From: Phycisphaerales bacterium
Lineage (GTDB): Bacteria > Planctomycetota > Phycisphaerae > Sedimentisphaerales > Anaerobacaceae
Assembly: GCA_003533825.1 (NCBI GenBank)
Contig: DQCG01000675.1
Coordinates: 1-8,423 of the forward strand
DNA length: 8,423 nucleotides
Direction of reading: 5' to 3'
Part shown: positions 1 to 5,872 of the stretch, piece by piece
Layout of the letters: every line of letters begins with the position of its first letter
How positions within the stretch are numbered: the first letter of the stretch is position 1
The notes under the pieces: model-generated
The model's database searches: none
What the model saw: the letters and a program-made list of their open reading frames with translations, nothing else
Told to the model about the DNA's origin: nothing
Made by a program: the position numbers and the translations under genes

Positions 1-435
1 AAACCAGTTCTTCGCCGGGTGGTCGAGCTTGCAGAGAGTCAGCATATGCTCGTGGTCGATACTGATAAACGGCACGTTCTTTCGCCATGCCCACCACGCG
101 CTGAAAGGCTCGAAATCCGAAATAACCAGATCCGGCTCGAATGGATCAAAGTGCTCATGGAAAAGCTCGTCATTAATCCGGTATCCATCGGGAAGTTTAA
201 GCAGGTTCTTTTTGAGAGTTTCCGATTTATCGACGCGCCCGTCTTCAAAGGCGAATGAAAGGCCGAACACTTCTTTTACTCGCCGGCCGAAATATTGCTT
301 TAGGTACAGGAGTGACTTCTGCGAGCCTACGAACATCACATCGTGGCCGGCATCGATTAGCCTCTGCCCTATCAGATGCGACCGGCTGCTGTGTCCGAAT
401 CCTTCCCCCGCGACGGCGTAAATTATCCTGGCCAT
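1..435 (-). CDS. MurG-like GT-B glycosyltransferase, MJ1255 type (N-terminal part, cut by window edge)
   Basis: The first 145 codons of a gene that runs off the left edge; the frame is open throughout. The protein begins MARIIYAVAGEGFGHSSRSH, and the glycine-rich GEGFGHSSR loop close to the N-terminus is the hallmark of the MJ1255/VC2487 group of GT-B glycosyltransferases, distant relatives of MurG and UDP-glycosyltransferases. Further on, PDLVISDFEPFSAWWA (about residues 107-122) followed by a FISIDHEHMLT strand fits the same group. Expected role, from the fold: transfer of a sugar from a nucleotide-sugar donor to a lipid or envelope acceptor on the cytoplasmic side; the actual substrate is unknown. 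The ATG at 435 is only 4 bases after the ftsI stop and has a GGTGA just upstream, so it is translated from the same mRNA. In most dcw clusters murE follows ftsI, so this gene is out of place. The C-terminal donor-binding half is not visible. Confidence 0.82.
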   Translation of the reverse strand, partial: MARIIYAVAGEGFGHSSRSHLIGQRLIDAGHDVMFVGSQKSLLYLKQYFGRRVKEVFGLSFAFEDGRVDKSETLKKNLLKLPDGYRINDELFHEHFDPFEPDLVISDFEPFSAWWAWRKNVPFISIDHEHMLTLCKLDHPAKNWF

Positions 436-439
436 TTTA

Positions 440-2173
440 TCACCGATTCCGAGTCCGGGCGAACATTTGCCGCTGCCGGTCCGGTTGTGCACCGAGGTAT
501 GTGAGAGTTCTTTCGATTATTTTGGCCGCCACCGGAGAGGCTACAACTCCGCCGGTATAGCCTTTGCCGAGCGCCCGGTTCGGTTTTCGGACCGAGACCA
601 GAACTACAATAGCGGGATCATCCGCCGGCGCCCCGGCGGCAAACGAAGCGACGTATGCATTTTCCGAATAGCCCCTTGCATCGCTTCTCGCGATATTCGC
701 TGTTCCGGTTTTGCCGAACACCTGCCATTTTTCAAGTTGTGCTCTCTTGCCCGTTCCCTCATTCACCACATCGGCCAGTGCCTCACTAACGACCCATTCG
801 GCGACCTCAGGCTTGATAATGTAGCCGACCGGCGGGGGTGGTCGTTTCAGCTCGGTTATCTTTCCGTTATTGTCGACAATTGCTCTGACTAAGAACGGGC
901 GAACCAGGCGACCGCCGTTGGCGAGGATGCAGAACGCTCGCGTCAGTTGCATGGTGGTGACGCAGATTTCCTGGCCGAACGGTATTCGTGTGACGCTGTA
1001 ACCATCCCATTTTTCCGGCGGCCATAACAATCCATCGACCTCACCGGGTACATCGATTCCGGTTCTCCTGCCGAAGCCGAAAAGTGTAAGCCCCTCGTAG
1101 AGTCTGTCTTTGCCGAGTCTCTGTCCGATTTTGGCCATTCCGATATTGCTGGATTTGATCAGGATTTCGCGCACTGTCAAATTGCCGAAACCTCTGCGGT
1201 ATTCGCCGATTCTTCCGAATCCTGTGCCGCGGTAGCTTCCATTTTCGCAGAATATCTTCTCCGTCTTATTCACTACACCGGCTTCCAGGGCAATTGCAGA
1301 TACTACCGGTTTTAGTATGCTGCCCGGCTCATACGTGTCGGTGATGGCCCGGCTGCGAAAGTTGTTCGGATCGGTTGAACCGATATCGGCAGGATCGAAG
1401 TCGGGCAGCGAAACCATTGCCAGAATCGCCCCTGATTTTGGATCGGCCACGACCGCGACGGCCGATTCCGCCTCATAGCTTTCGTAATGTTTCATCAACT
1501 CATCCCGTGCAAACTGCTGGATGGTCGAATCTATGGTCAGTATGATTCCGACCCCGTTGGTCAAAGTGCCTTCCTGCTGTTTAAGTCGGATGGGCCGTCG
1601 GCGAAAGTCGGCAAAGAATATATTCTCCGCGGCCGAACCGCTGAGCTGTTTATCGTACTTCAGCTCAATGCCTTCCAGGCCGCGATTGTACGGGTCGGTG
1701 AAACCAACGATATTGGCCGCAAGTCGTCCCATTGGATAATGCCTTTGCCAATCGGATTCAACCGCGATGCCCCGGTGAATCCTGCTTGCCAAATTGCACT
1801 CACATGGATCGGCGCCGGCCTTGATTCTCACATGGCCCGAATCCTTTCTGTCAACGATAAGCTTGCAGATTACATGTGCGCCCATGTCAATAATGGGAGC
1901 AAGCTCGCTGGATACTTCCTTGGGGTCGTCGATGATTCGGGGTTCGGCTTTGATGATTTGGATTTTATTGCTTGCGGCGAGAACCCTGCCCCGGCAATCC
2001 AGGATTACGCCGCGCTGAGGCTGCCGGCTTTTGTATGACCGCTGTTGTCTGGAGCAGGCATCGATATAGTGCTTGCTCTTGAAAAACTGAAGGTAGAAAC
2101 ACCGTCCGCCCAGTGCCAGAAATGACACCATCATAAACAACGAGAAAAAAATTGTTATTCGAATGTTTTTCAA
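440..2173 (-). CDS. ftsI: Division-specific peptidoglycan transpeptidase FtsI (PBP3, class B penicillin-binding protein)
   Basis: A 577-residue class B penicillin-binding protein that cross-links septal peptidoglycan in the periplasm. One N-terminal membrane anchor (about 5-22) is followed by the non-catalytic dimerisation domain, with its RGVILDCRG motif (54-62, usually RGxIxDRxG). The transpeptidase domain has all three active-site motifs: SILK (nucleophile Ser285, Lys288) in YEPGSILKP, SSN (341-343), and KTG (488-490) in FGKTGTAN. No PASTA repeats follow; the protein ends in a short basic tail. The length is close to E. coli FtsI (588), and the place directly after an ftsL-like gene argues for FtsI rather than PBP2/MrdA. 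The start is TTG at 2173: a GAGG lies 8 bases upstream and the only near ATGs (codons 14 and 15) would cut into the membrane anchor. It is 3 bases after the ftsL-like stop and 4 before the glycosyltransferase, so translational coupling is likely. Confidence 0.96.
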   Translation of the reverse strand: MKNIRITIFFSLFMMVSFLALGGRCFYLQFFKSKHYIDACSRQQRSYKSRQPQRGVILDCRGRVLAASNKIQIIKAEPRIIDDPKEVSSELAPIIDMGAHVICKLIVDRKDSGHVRIKAGADPCECNLASRIHRGIAVESDWQRHYPMGRLAANIVGFTDPYNRGLEGIELKYDKQLSGSAAENIFFADFRRRPIRLKQQEGTLTNGVGIILTIDSTIQQFARDELMKHYESYEAESAVAVVADPKSGAILAMVSLPDFDPADIGSTDPNNFRSRAITDTYEPGSILKPVVSAIALEAGVVNKTEKIFCENGSYRGTGFGRIGEYRRGFGNLTVREILIKSSNIGMAKIGQRLGKDRLYEGLTLFGFGRRTGIDVPGEVDGLLWPPEKWDGYSVTRIPFGQEICVTTMQLTRAFCILANGGRLVRPFLVRAIVDNNGKITELKRPPPPVGYIIKPEVAEWVVSEALADVVNEGTGKRAQLEKWQVFGKTGTANIARSDARGYSENAYVASFAAGAPADDPAIVVLVSVRKPNRALGKGYTGGVVASPVAAKIIERTLTYLGAQPDRQRQMFARTRNR

Positions 2174-2176
2174 TTT

Positions 2177-2404
2177 CTAATCCTCAGTATTTGATTCGTC
2201 AACACGCTGCGAAATCGCAGCGGGATTGATCAGGCTTTCCAATAATAGCTGCTTGGTGCCAAGCTCCTGTTTCAGCCGGCTTTGCTCGGCGTAGTGTGCA
2301 CAAAGCTCATAGAAGATGCGATCGTTGGCACTGCGCAGATAAACGGCAAATATCAAAACAGCCGTAAAACAAAATACAACAAAAACAAAACGGGATTGGG
2401 ACAT
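2177..2404 (-). CDS. ftsL: FtsL-like small bitopic division protein
   Basis: A 75-residue protein with one hydrophobic segment (about 6-22) after a short MSQSR cytoplasmic N-terminus, then a polar, helix-prone stretch (about 25-65) with hydrophobic residues at heptad-like spacing, which could form a short coiled coil. It ends in a LINPAAISQRV segment like the one after the coiled coil of FtsL proteins. FtsL pairs with FtsB/DivIC and activates the FtsWI synthase at the septum. FtsL sequences diverge strongly, so the call rests on size, topology and position immediately before ftsI, the usual ftsL place. It starts with ATG at 2404; no good Shine-Dalgarno sequence is visible there, and no other start lies between it and the end of the LysM gene. 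It is shorter than E. coli FtsL (121), mostly because the N-terminal cytoplasmic part is almost absent. Confidence 0.7.
   Translation of the reverse strand: MSQSRFVFVVFCFTAVLIFAVYLRSANDRIFYELCAHYAEQSRLKQELGTKQLLLESLINPAAISQRVDESNTED
2182..2185 (-). promoter_or_regulatory. Ribosome binding site of ftsI (supports TTG start)
   Basis: GAGG on the minus strand, 8 bases before the TTG at 2173, lying within the last codons of the ftsL-like gene. Its spacing is right for this TTG and for no other start, so it decides the ftsI start and suggests coupled translation of the two genes. Confidence 0.6.
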
Positions 2405-2479
2405 TGTATACGTATATCGCTTTTCGTGTAGGATTCTCTCGTCAATAAAGTAATATTTACCCCCGGGTTTGCTGTTGGG

Positions 2480-3412
2480 TTATCGAGCCGGCATTCTCAA
2501 ACGCATCCCGACGATGAGAGTATTCTGGTCCTCTAAAATATCAGTATTTACTTTACTTATTTCAGTGTATCGGCTGCCGTCTCCAAGCTGTTTGGCGGCG
2601 ATTCGCCACAGGTTATCGCCTTCCCGCACAATGTACTCTCTGCTCGGCTTCGTCTGCCTGGTGTCGGTCGAAGGATTTTTCCTGCCGATGGATTTCACCT
2701 TCTCGAATATTAAGCTTGAAAAGCTGCTTTCGGTTGTGTTCTTTTCTGGTCCCGAAGATCCCAGCGGTGGTATAAGAAGTTTTTGACCGACATAGATTTC
2801 ATCAATTGCTTTCAGCAGTTGGCGGTTGGTCTCAAATATCTTCGCGACATTTGCCCTCTTATTGCCTTCCTCGGGGCCGTAGAACTTCTTTGCGATATCG
2901 GCCAGAGTATCGCCCTCGCTGACAGTATAGATTTTTGGTGAAGCCGGCTTAACGGGTTCGGGTTTCCTGACCACAATGATTTCTTCAGTAATCGGCTCCG
3001 GAGCAGGCGGCTCGACCGGTTCGGTTAAAATTGGCTGGACTGATTCGGTGAAAATCGGCCCGGCTGGTTCGGTTACAATTGGCTCGGCTTCATCGGTAAT
3101 TTCCATGACCGAGGTGTCTTTCGCAACCGAAATGTCCTCCGGCAATTGCATTTTAAAGCGAACGTTCTCCTTTTCCTCTATTGGAGTTTGAATCTCTTCA
3201 GGCGCCTCTTGGTTAACCTGCTCTGTCCAGTTAAAGACTTCCTGAGCCTTACGCTCGTTACCGCCAATACCCAGCGTATCCGGTGAACTGACCATATTTG
3301 TGGTCAGCTCATTGCTATTAGAGCGAAAGCGAGGCAGACCGTTAATTGCAAAGGCAATAATAAAGATGAATACTAAACCTAACAGCAACCCAATCTTCGC
3401 ATCCGAAGTCAT
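2480..3412 (-). CDS. Membrane-anchored protein with two LysM peptidoglycan-binding domains
   Basis: A 310-residue protein, probably with a short cytoplasmic N-terminus, one membrane helix (about 7-25) and a periplasmic remainder. After a polar region, residues 106-159 form a Pro/Glu/Thr-rich linker with imperfect TEP repeats. LysM domain 1 spans about 160-216 (YTVSEGDTLADIAKKFYG ... YVGQKLLIPPL) and LysM domain 2 about 258-310 (YIVREGDNLWRIAAKQLGDG ... VGMRLRMPAR), the latter ending at the very C-terminus. LysM binds N-acetylglucosamine-containing glycan, here presumably peptidoglycan. No catalytic domain is present. It starts at ATG 3412 with GGAG 7 bases upstream, 39 bases after rsmH and 75 before the ftsL-like gene. 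Placement inside a dcw operon suggests a role at the septal wall, perhaps tethering or sensing glycan; this is inference. A general LysM wall anchor unrelated to division is the alternative. Confidence 0.9.
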   Translation of the reverse strand: MTSDAKIGLLLGLVFIFIIAFAINGLPRFRSNSNELTTNMVSSPDTLGIGGNERKAQEVFNWTEQVNQEAPEEIQTPIEEKENVRFKMQLPEDISVAKDTSVMEITDEAEPIVTEPAGPIFTESVQPILTEPVEPPAPEPITEEIIVVRKPEPVKPASPKIYTVSEGDTLADIAKKFYGPEEGNKRANVAKIFETNRQLLKAIDEIYVGQKLLIPPLGSSGPEKNTTESSFSSLIFEKVKSIGRKNPSTDTRQTKPSREYIVREGDNLWRIAAKQLGDGSRYTEISKVNTDILEDQNTLIVGMRLRMPAR

Positions 3413-3451
3413 AATGAAACTCCATTTCCTTATGAGTATTGAATAATAAGG

Positions 3452-4357
3452 CTATTGTTTTTGTGCGATCCTCAATTTTGCACTTCTTGCCCGCCGATTT
3501 TCTTTGATTTCCTCTCTTGTCGGCACAATCGGCTTTTTTGTAACGATTCTGTAAATATCTGACATCCCGTTTTGCCTGAAATCGCTTTTGACTAATCTGT
3601 CTTCCAGGCTGTGAAAGCTAATAACTGCTATATAACCATTCTTGTTGAGCAGTTCCGGCGCTGAGGCGAGCAGCTTCTTCAAATTTTCCAGTTCGTCGTT
3701 GACAGCAATTCTCAACGCCTGGAAAGTTCTGGTCGCCGGATGTATTCTGCTTCTTCGGCCTCGCTGTATTTTTCCGAATGCTTTGCAGACTATCCCTGCA
3801 AGCTGGCCCGTTGTTTTTATCGGCTCAATTTCACGTTGCCGTACAATAAAACGCGCGATCCGTCGCGAGGCCCTGTCTTGACCGAACCTGTAAATCAAAT
3901 CAGCCAGAGATTTTTCATCTGATTTATTAATTATATCGGCTGCGGTGCGCTTTAATCTTTTGTCAATTCTCATATCCAGAGGCATATTTGTCCGGAAACT
4001 AAGCCCAAATCCGGCATCAGCCAACTGTGACGAGCTGACACCCAGATCTGCCAGTATAAGGTCGACCTTTTTGATGCCCTGGTTGCGTAGCTGCTCATTG
4101 ATTCGGGCAAAATTCGAATGAAGTAATATAACCTTACAGGCAAGCTCCTTTAAATTAACCTGGGCCCTTCGGACAGCATTTTTATCAACATCGAAACCGA
4201 CGATAACTGCCTCAGGGCCCAAAGTTTTGCCGAGCAGAAGGCTGTGACCTCCATGTCCTATGGTCGCGTCGACCATCACGCCATCCGGTGGCAAGGCTAT
4301 CTGCTCAGCTAACGTCTCGGTAAGAACCGGAGTATGCTCTATTATCGAACCATCCAC
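3452..4357 (-). CDS. rsmH: 16S rRNA (cytosine1402-N4)-methyltransferase RsmH (MraW)
   Basis: A 301-residue, full-length RsmH. It uses S-adenosylmethionine to methylate N4 of C1402 in the 16S rRNA decoding centre. Family motifs appear in order: HTPVL at 8-12, the SAM-binding DATIGHGGH (30-38), DLGVSS (104-109), PLDMR (126-130), HPATRTFQALRIAVNDEL (206-223), SFHSLEDRLVK (247-257) and the basic RRARSAKLR (288-296). The start is GTG at 4357: an in-frame TGA lies shortly upstream and no ATG lies between that stop and the conserved HTPVL, so GTG is the only usual start. No strong Shine-Dalgarno sequence is visible. The gene is the usual second member of dcw clusters, but here a small extra gene and 97 bases separate it from mraZ. 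Confidence 0.97.
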   Translation of the reverse strand: MDGSIIEHTPVLTETLAEQIALPPDGVMVDATIGHGGHSLLLGKTLGPEAVIVGFDVDKNAVRRAQVNLKELACKVILLHSNFARINEQLRNQGIKKVDLILADLGVSSSQLADAGFGLSFRTNMPLDMRIDKRLKRTAADIINKSDEKSLADLIYRFGQDRASRRIARFIVRQREIEPIKTTGQLAGIVCKAFGKIQRGRRSRIHPATRTFQALRIAVNDELENLKKLLASAPELLNKNGYIAVISFHSLEDRLVKSDFRQNGMSDIYRIVTKKPIVPTREEIKENRRARSAKLRIAQKQ

Positions 4358-4454
4358 TTGTTTCGTATATCATATATAATATGCCGTTTTTACTATCACA
4401 TTCCTGTGGGTCGGGTGTCTTAGTCAACAATCAATACTCGTTAGACTTTAAAAG
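4358..4454 (-). other. Spacer between the small unknown gene and rsmH
   Basis: The longest gap inside the operon (97 bases), AT-rich close to rsmH with several overlapping TATTAT/TATGAT-like hexamers. None has a good -35 at the right distance, so a second promoter for rsmH is possible but not supported. A short perfect inverted repeat, GACTTT-A-AAAGTC (4444-4456), overlaps the stop codon of the upstream gene. Confidence 0.3.
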
Positions 4455-4664
4455 TCAGCCCACGGTTACTGCATTCTTCTGACTTAGAAGTTTCGCCGCA
4501 TCGGGTGAAAATGTAACGCCGGAATAAGACTCGTCAAGTTTTCTCAAGTGTTCCAGTCTTTCATCAAGAATTGCCAGCGAGGCAAAAGTCTGTTCGTTTA
4601 CCTCTCTTTTGCCGGCGAGACTTTCAGCAACAATCCTGCAATGGTTTGAATCCGTTCCAATCAT
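4455..4664 (-). CDS. Small protein of unknown function between mraZ and rsmH
   Basis: A 69-residue protein, MIGTDSNHCRIVAESL..., that I do not recognise. It has no membrane segment, signal peptide or metal-binding cluster. The middle (REVNEQTFASLAILDERLEH, about 22-41) is polar and probably helical, followed by KLDESYSG and a C-terminal FSPDAAKLL helix. The frame extends to a TTG at 4685, but the ATG at 4664 is the better start because a purine-rich GGAGTGGAGA lies 9 bases before it, whereas nothing useful precedes the TTG. The gene follows the mraZ stop by 24 bases and the composition matches its neighbours. The strong ribosome binding site and position make a real gene likely. It occupies a place where dcw clusters normally pass directly from mraZ to rsmH. 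It could be a small regulator or a division accessory factor; nothing in the sequence decides. Confidence 0.72.
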   Translation of the reverse strand: MIGTDSNHCRIVAESLAGKREVNEQTFASLAILDERLEHLRKLDESYSGVTFSPDAAKLLSQKNAVTVG

Positions 4665-4673
4665 TCTGTCTTG

Positions 4674-4683
4674 TCTCCACTCC
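4674..4683 (-). promoter_or_regulatory. Ribosome binding site of the small gene after mraZ
   Basis: GGAGTGGAGA on the minus strand, ending 9 bases before the ATG at 4664. It contains two overlapping Shine-Dalgarno-like GGAG cores and selects that ATG over the TTG at 4685, which it partly overlaps. Confidence 0.6.
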
Positions 4684-4688
4684 AAAAG

Positions 4689-5162
4689 TCAATGTTCTTC
4701 GTTCTGATTTTGCAGGACAACCTGTCTTGCCTGCGACATCTGTTTCTGATATTGAGCCATATGGTCCGAAACGTATTGTTCCCAGTTTTCACTGTTCCAC
4801 AGCTCGATATGGTCTCTAACGCCGATAAGCGTAATGTGGTCTTTCAATCCGGCCCTCTTCCGTAATATATCGTTCAGAAGCAATCTACCCTGGCCGTCTA
4901 ATTCAACCTTGCTCGACATAGCGAAGCTTATTCTCTCGAACACTACGGCCTCATCCGGTGCCGTGGTTCCCGGTGTCACCGCAAGGGCTATTTGCTCGAA
5001 ATATTTTTCAGGGTACAAGCAAAGTATGCCGTTGGCGCCGAGTACAAGATAGAAATTGCTGCCGTGCTCATCGACATCAATCTGATTTCTTAACTTGTTA
5101 GAAATTAGGACTCTGCTTTTGTTATCGACTACGTGCTGATATTCGCCTGTTAATAATAGCAT
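4689..5162 (-). CDS. mraZ: Transcriptional regulator MraZ
   Basis: A 157-residue MraZ, the DNA-binding regulator that usually opens dcw operons and controls its own promoter. It has the two AbrB-like half-domains of the family: the first at about 5-55 with GEYQHVVDNKSR (usual pattern GEYxHxxDxKGR), the second at about 85-130 with the DGQGR signature and an IELWNSENWEQY segment. A Gln-rich, probably helical tail follows. The frame could begin at a TTG at 5189 (nine codons earlier), but the promoter places the transcript start at about 5191, leaving that TTG almost no leader. The ATG at 5162 gives the normal family N-terminus, a leader of about 29 bases and a GGGA 8 bases upstream. A Ser replaces the usual Gly in the first D-x-K-G-R motif. 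The operon genes downstream are likely under its control. Confidence 0.95.
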   Translation of the reverse strand: MLLLTGEYQHVVDNKSRVLISNKLRNQIDVDEHGSNFYLVLGANGILCLYPEKYFEQIALAVTPGTTAPDEAVVFERISFAMSSKVELDGQGRLLLNDILRKRAGLKDHITLIGVRDHIELWNSENWEQYVSDHMAQYQKQMSQARQVVLQNQNEEH

Positions 5163-5172
5163 GGCATTCGTC

Positions 5173-5217
5173 CCACTTGGTCTATTCAAGGTGGGAAATT
5201 ATACCACTTTTTACCAC
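5173..5217 (-). promoter_or_regulatory. Probable MraZ operator: GTGG boxes in and after the promoter
   Basis: Within the promoter spacer are two direct repeats, AAGGTGGTAA and AAAGTGGTAT, whose GTGG cores (5217-5214 and 5207-5204) are exactly one helical turn (10 bp) apart. A third, CAAGTGGGAC (core 5176-5173), lies by the mraZ ribosome binding site, and a fourth core is on the opposite strand at 5191-5194. Characterised MraZ proteins bind short direct repeats of TGGG or AAAGTGG type spaced by about a turn upstream of mraZ, so these boxes fit autoregulation. Occupying the spacer between -35 and -10 would be expected to repress. Confidence 0.65.
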
Positions 5218-5225
5218 CTTGTCAA
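5198..5225 (-). promoter_or_regulatory. Sigma-70 promoter of the mraZ/dcw operon
   Basis: On the minus strand, a perfect TTGACA (5225-5220), a 16-bp spacer and a perfect TATAAT (5203-5198), with TGG just before the -10 giving an extended -10. Transcription should start near 5191. Such an exact match is rare by chance, and it lies where the mraZ promoter is expected. Confidence 0.88.
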
Positions 5226-5449
5226 TATTCGAGAACACTTTTTTTGAGATTTTACTAAAATTTTATTATAGGACGATTGCCAAGAGGGGTTAATTCGTTC
5301 AAATATAAGTGCTTACGGAAATACGATTGTATTCGTGCTCAAATAATTTTTGCTGCTTGAAAGGTTTGTTACTGCATCATGTTAATTTCTTTCCGGTGAG
5401 TTTATAAAGGTTGCTTTTCAGTTTACTTGCATACATACGGTTATGAAGG

Positions 5450-5512
5450 ATTTGAAGCAGCACTTTTACGCCGGCTCGATATACCTTCAAATGCTATCGT
5501 GCCGCTTCTAAT
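5450..5512. repeat. Imperfect inverted repeat with a competing alternative stem
   Basis: Arms 5450-5463 (core GAAGCAGCAC) and 5499-5512 (core GTGCCGCTTC) can pair over 14 positions with two mismatches around a 35-base loop. One mismatch becomes a G-U pair if the minus strand is transcribed. The loop contains CTTCAAAT (5485-5492), a perfect complement of ATTTGAAG (5450-5457) in the left arm, so two mutually exclusive stems are possible. No U-run follows, so it is not a standard terminator. Confidence 0.4.
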
Positions 5513-5779
5513 GTCCCCGGCAAAGTTCTTTTGAGTAAGTTTCAAGAATATTGATAAACAGGGGCTGTTGGAAAAGTCAGATTCGCGACCAGCAGTGGCA
5601 TGGTCAAACTATGTCTTGAGCAAAGTCCAATAGATTGTTTGGCCGTATCGAGAAGCGAAAATCAGGATTCTTCATTATGGGCAGGCCGCTATATGAAGTT
5701 TTAAAAGGCCCAAATTGTCGTATTATTTGTCAGTCCTTAAATTGTTTTGCCTAAAATCTGCTGGAAATGCAGAAATTAG

Positions 5780-5808
5780 TTGAAAATTGATGCCATATCT
5801 TGTAATCT
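5780..5808 (+). promoter_or_regulatory. Weak candidate promoter for the adaptor gene
   Basis: TTGAAA (5780-5785), a 17-bp spacer and TAATCT (5803-5808), about 65 bases before the adaptor start. The -35 is good and the -10 is poor; the AT-rich DNA between here and the gene offers other -10-like hexamers, so the exact promoter is uncertain. Confidence 0.25.
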
Positions 5809-5872
5809 AATGAAAGCAGAAGTGTAAATAGAATGTTTAATAATGTATATTTGAAAATCGCGAGCGAGGATA

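Larger units (their letters stand above)
5226..5872. other. Intergenic region between divergent mraZ operon and adaptor gene
   Basis: About 650 bases, AT-rich, with no convincing gene on either strand. Seen here: an imperfect hairpin at 5450-5512, a weaker one at 5600-5646, a GGGGCTGTTGGAAAAGTC stretch at 5561 that resembles an insertion-sequence end, a 25-codon ORF at 5677-5754 with AGGA upstream, and a weak candidate promoter at 5780. It could be a decayed gene or element region, or carry an unrecognised RNA. Confidence 0.5.

Noticed and set aside
29..421. 130-codon plus-strand ORF at the left edge
   Set aside because: The minus strand here encodes a recognisable glycosyltransferase N-terminus coupled to ftsI; the plus-strand translation is Ser/Arg-rich and unlike any family.
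1487..2038. 183-codon plus-strand ORF opposite ftsI
   Set aside because: Lies wholly antisense to a well-supported ftsI; the translation has no recognisable domain and no ribosome binding site, so it is a shadow of the coding strand.
3428..3451. CCTTAT...ATAAGG hairpin between rsmH and the LysM gene
   Set aside because: Only six base pairs with a 12-base AT-rich loop and no U-run; too weak to call a terminator or regulatory element.
4665..4685. TTG start at 4685 for the small gene after mraZ
   Set aside because: It overlaps the strong GGAGTGGAGA that is properly placed for the ATG at 4664 and has no ribosome binding site of its own.
5163..5189. N-terminal extension of mraZ from TTG 5189
   Set aside because: The promoter predicts transcription starting at about 5191, so this codon would have almost no leader, and the added residues precede the normal family N-terminus.
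5756..5772. TCTGC...GCAGA hairpin upstream of the adaptor
   Set aside because: Five base pairs with a 7-base loop is expected by chance in this length of DNA.
5226..5872. CRISPR array or tRNA in the intergenic region
   Set aside because: No regularly spaced direct repeats and no cloverleaf or TTCGA-type T-loop were found on either strand.
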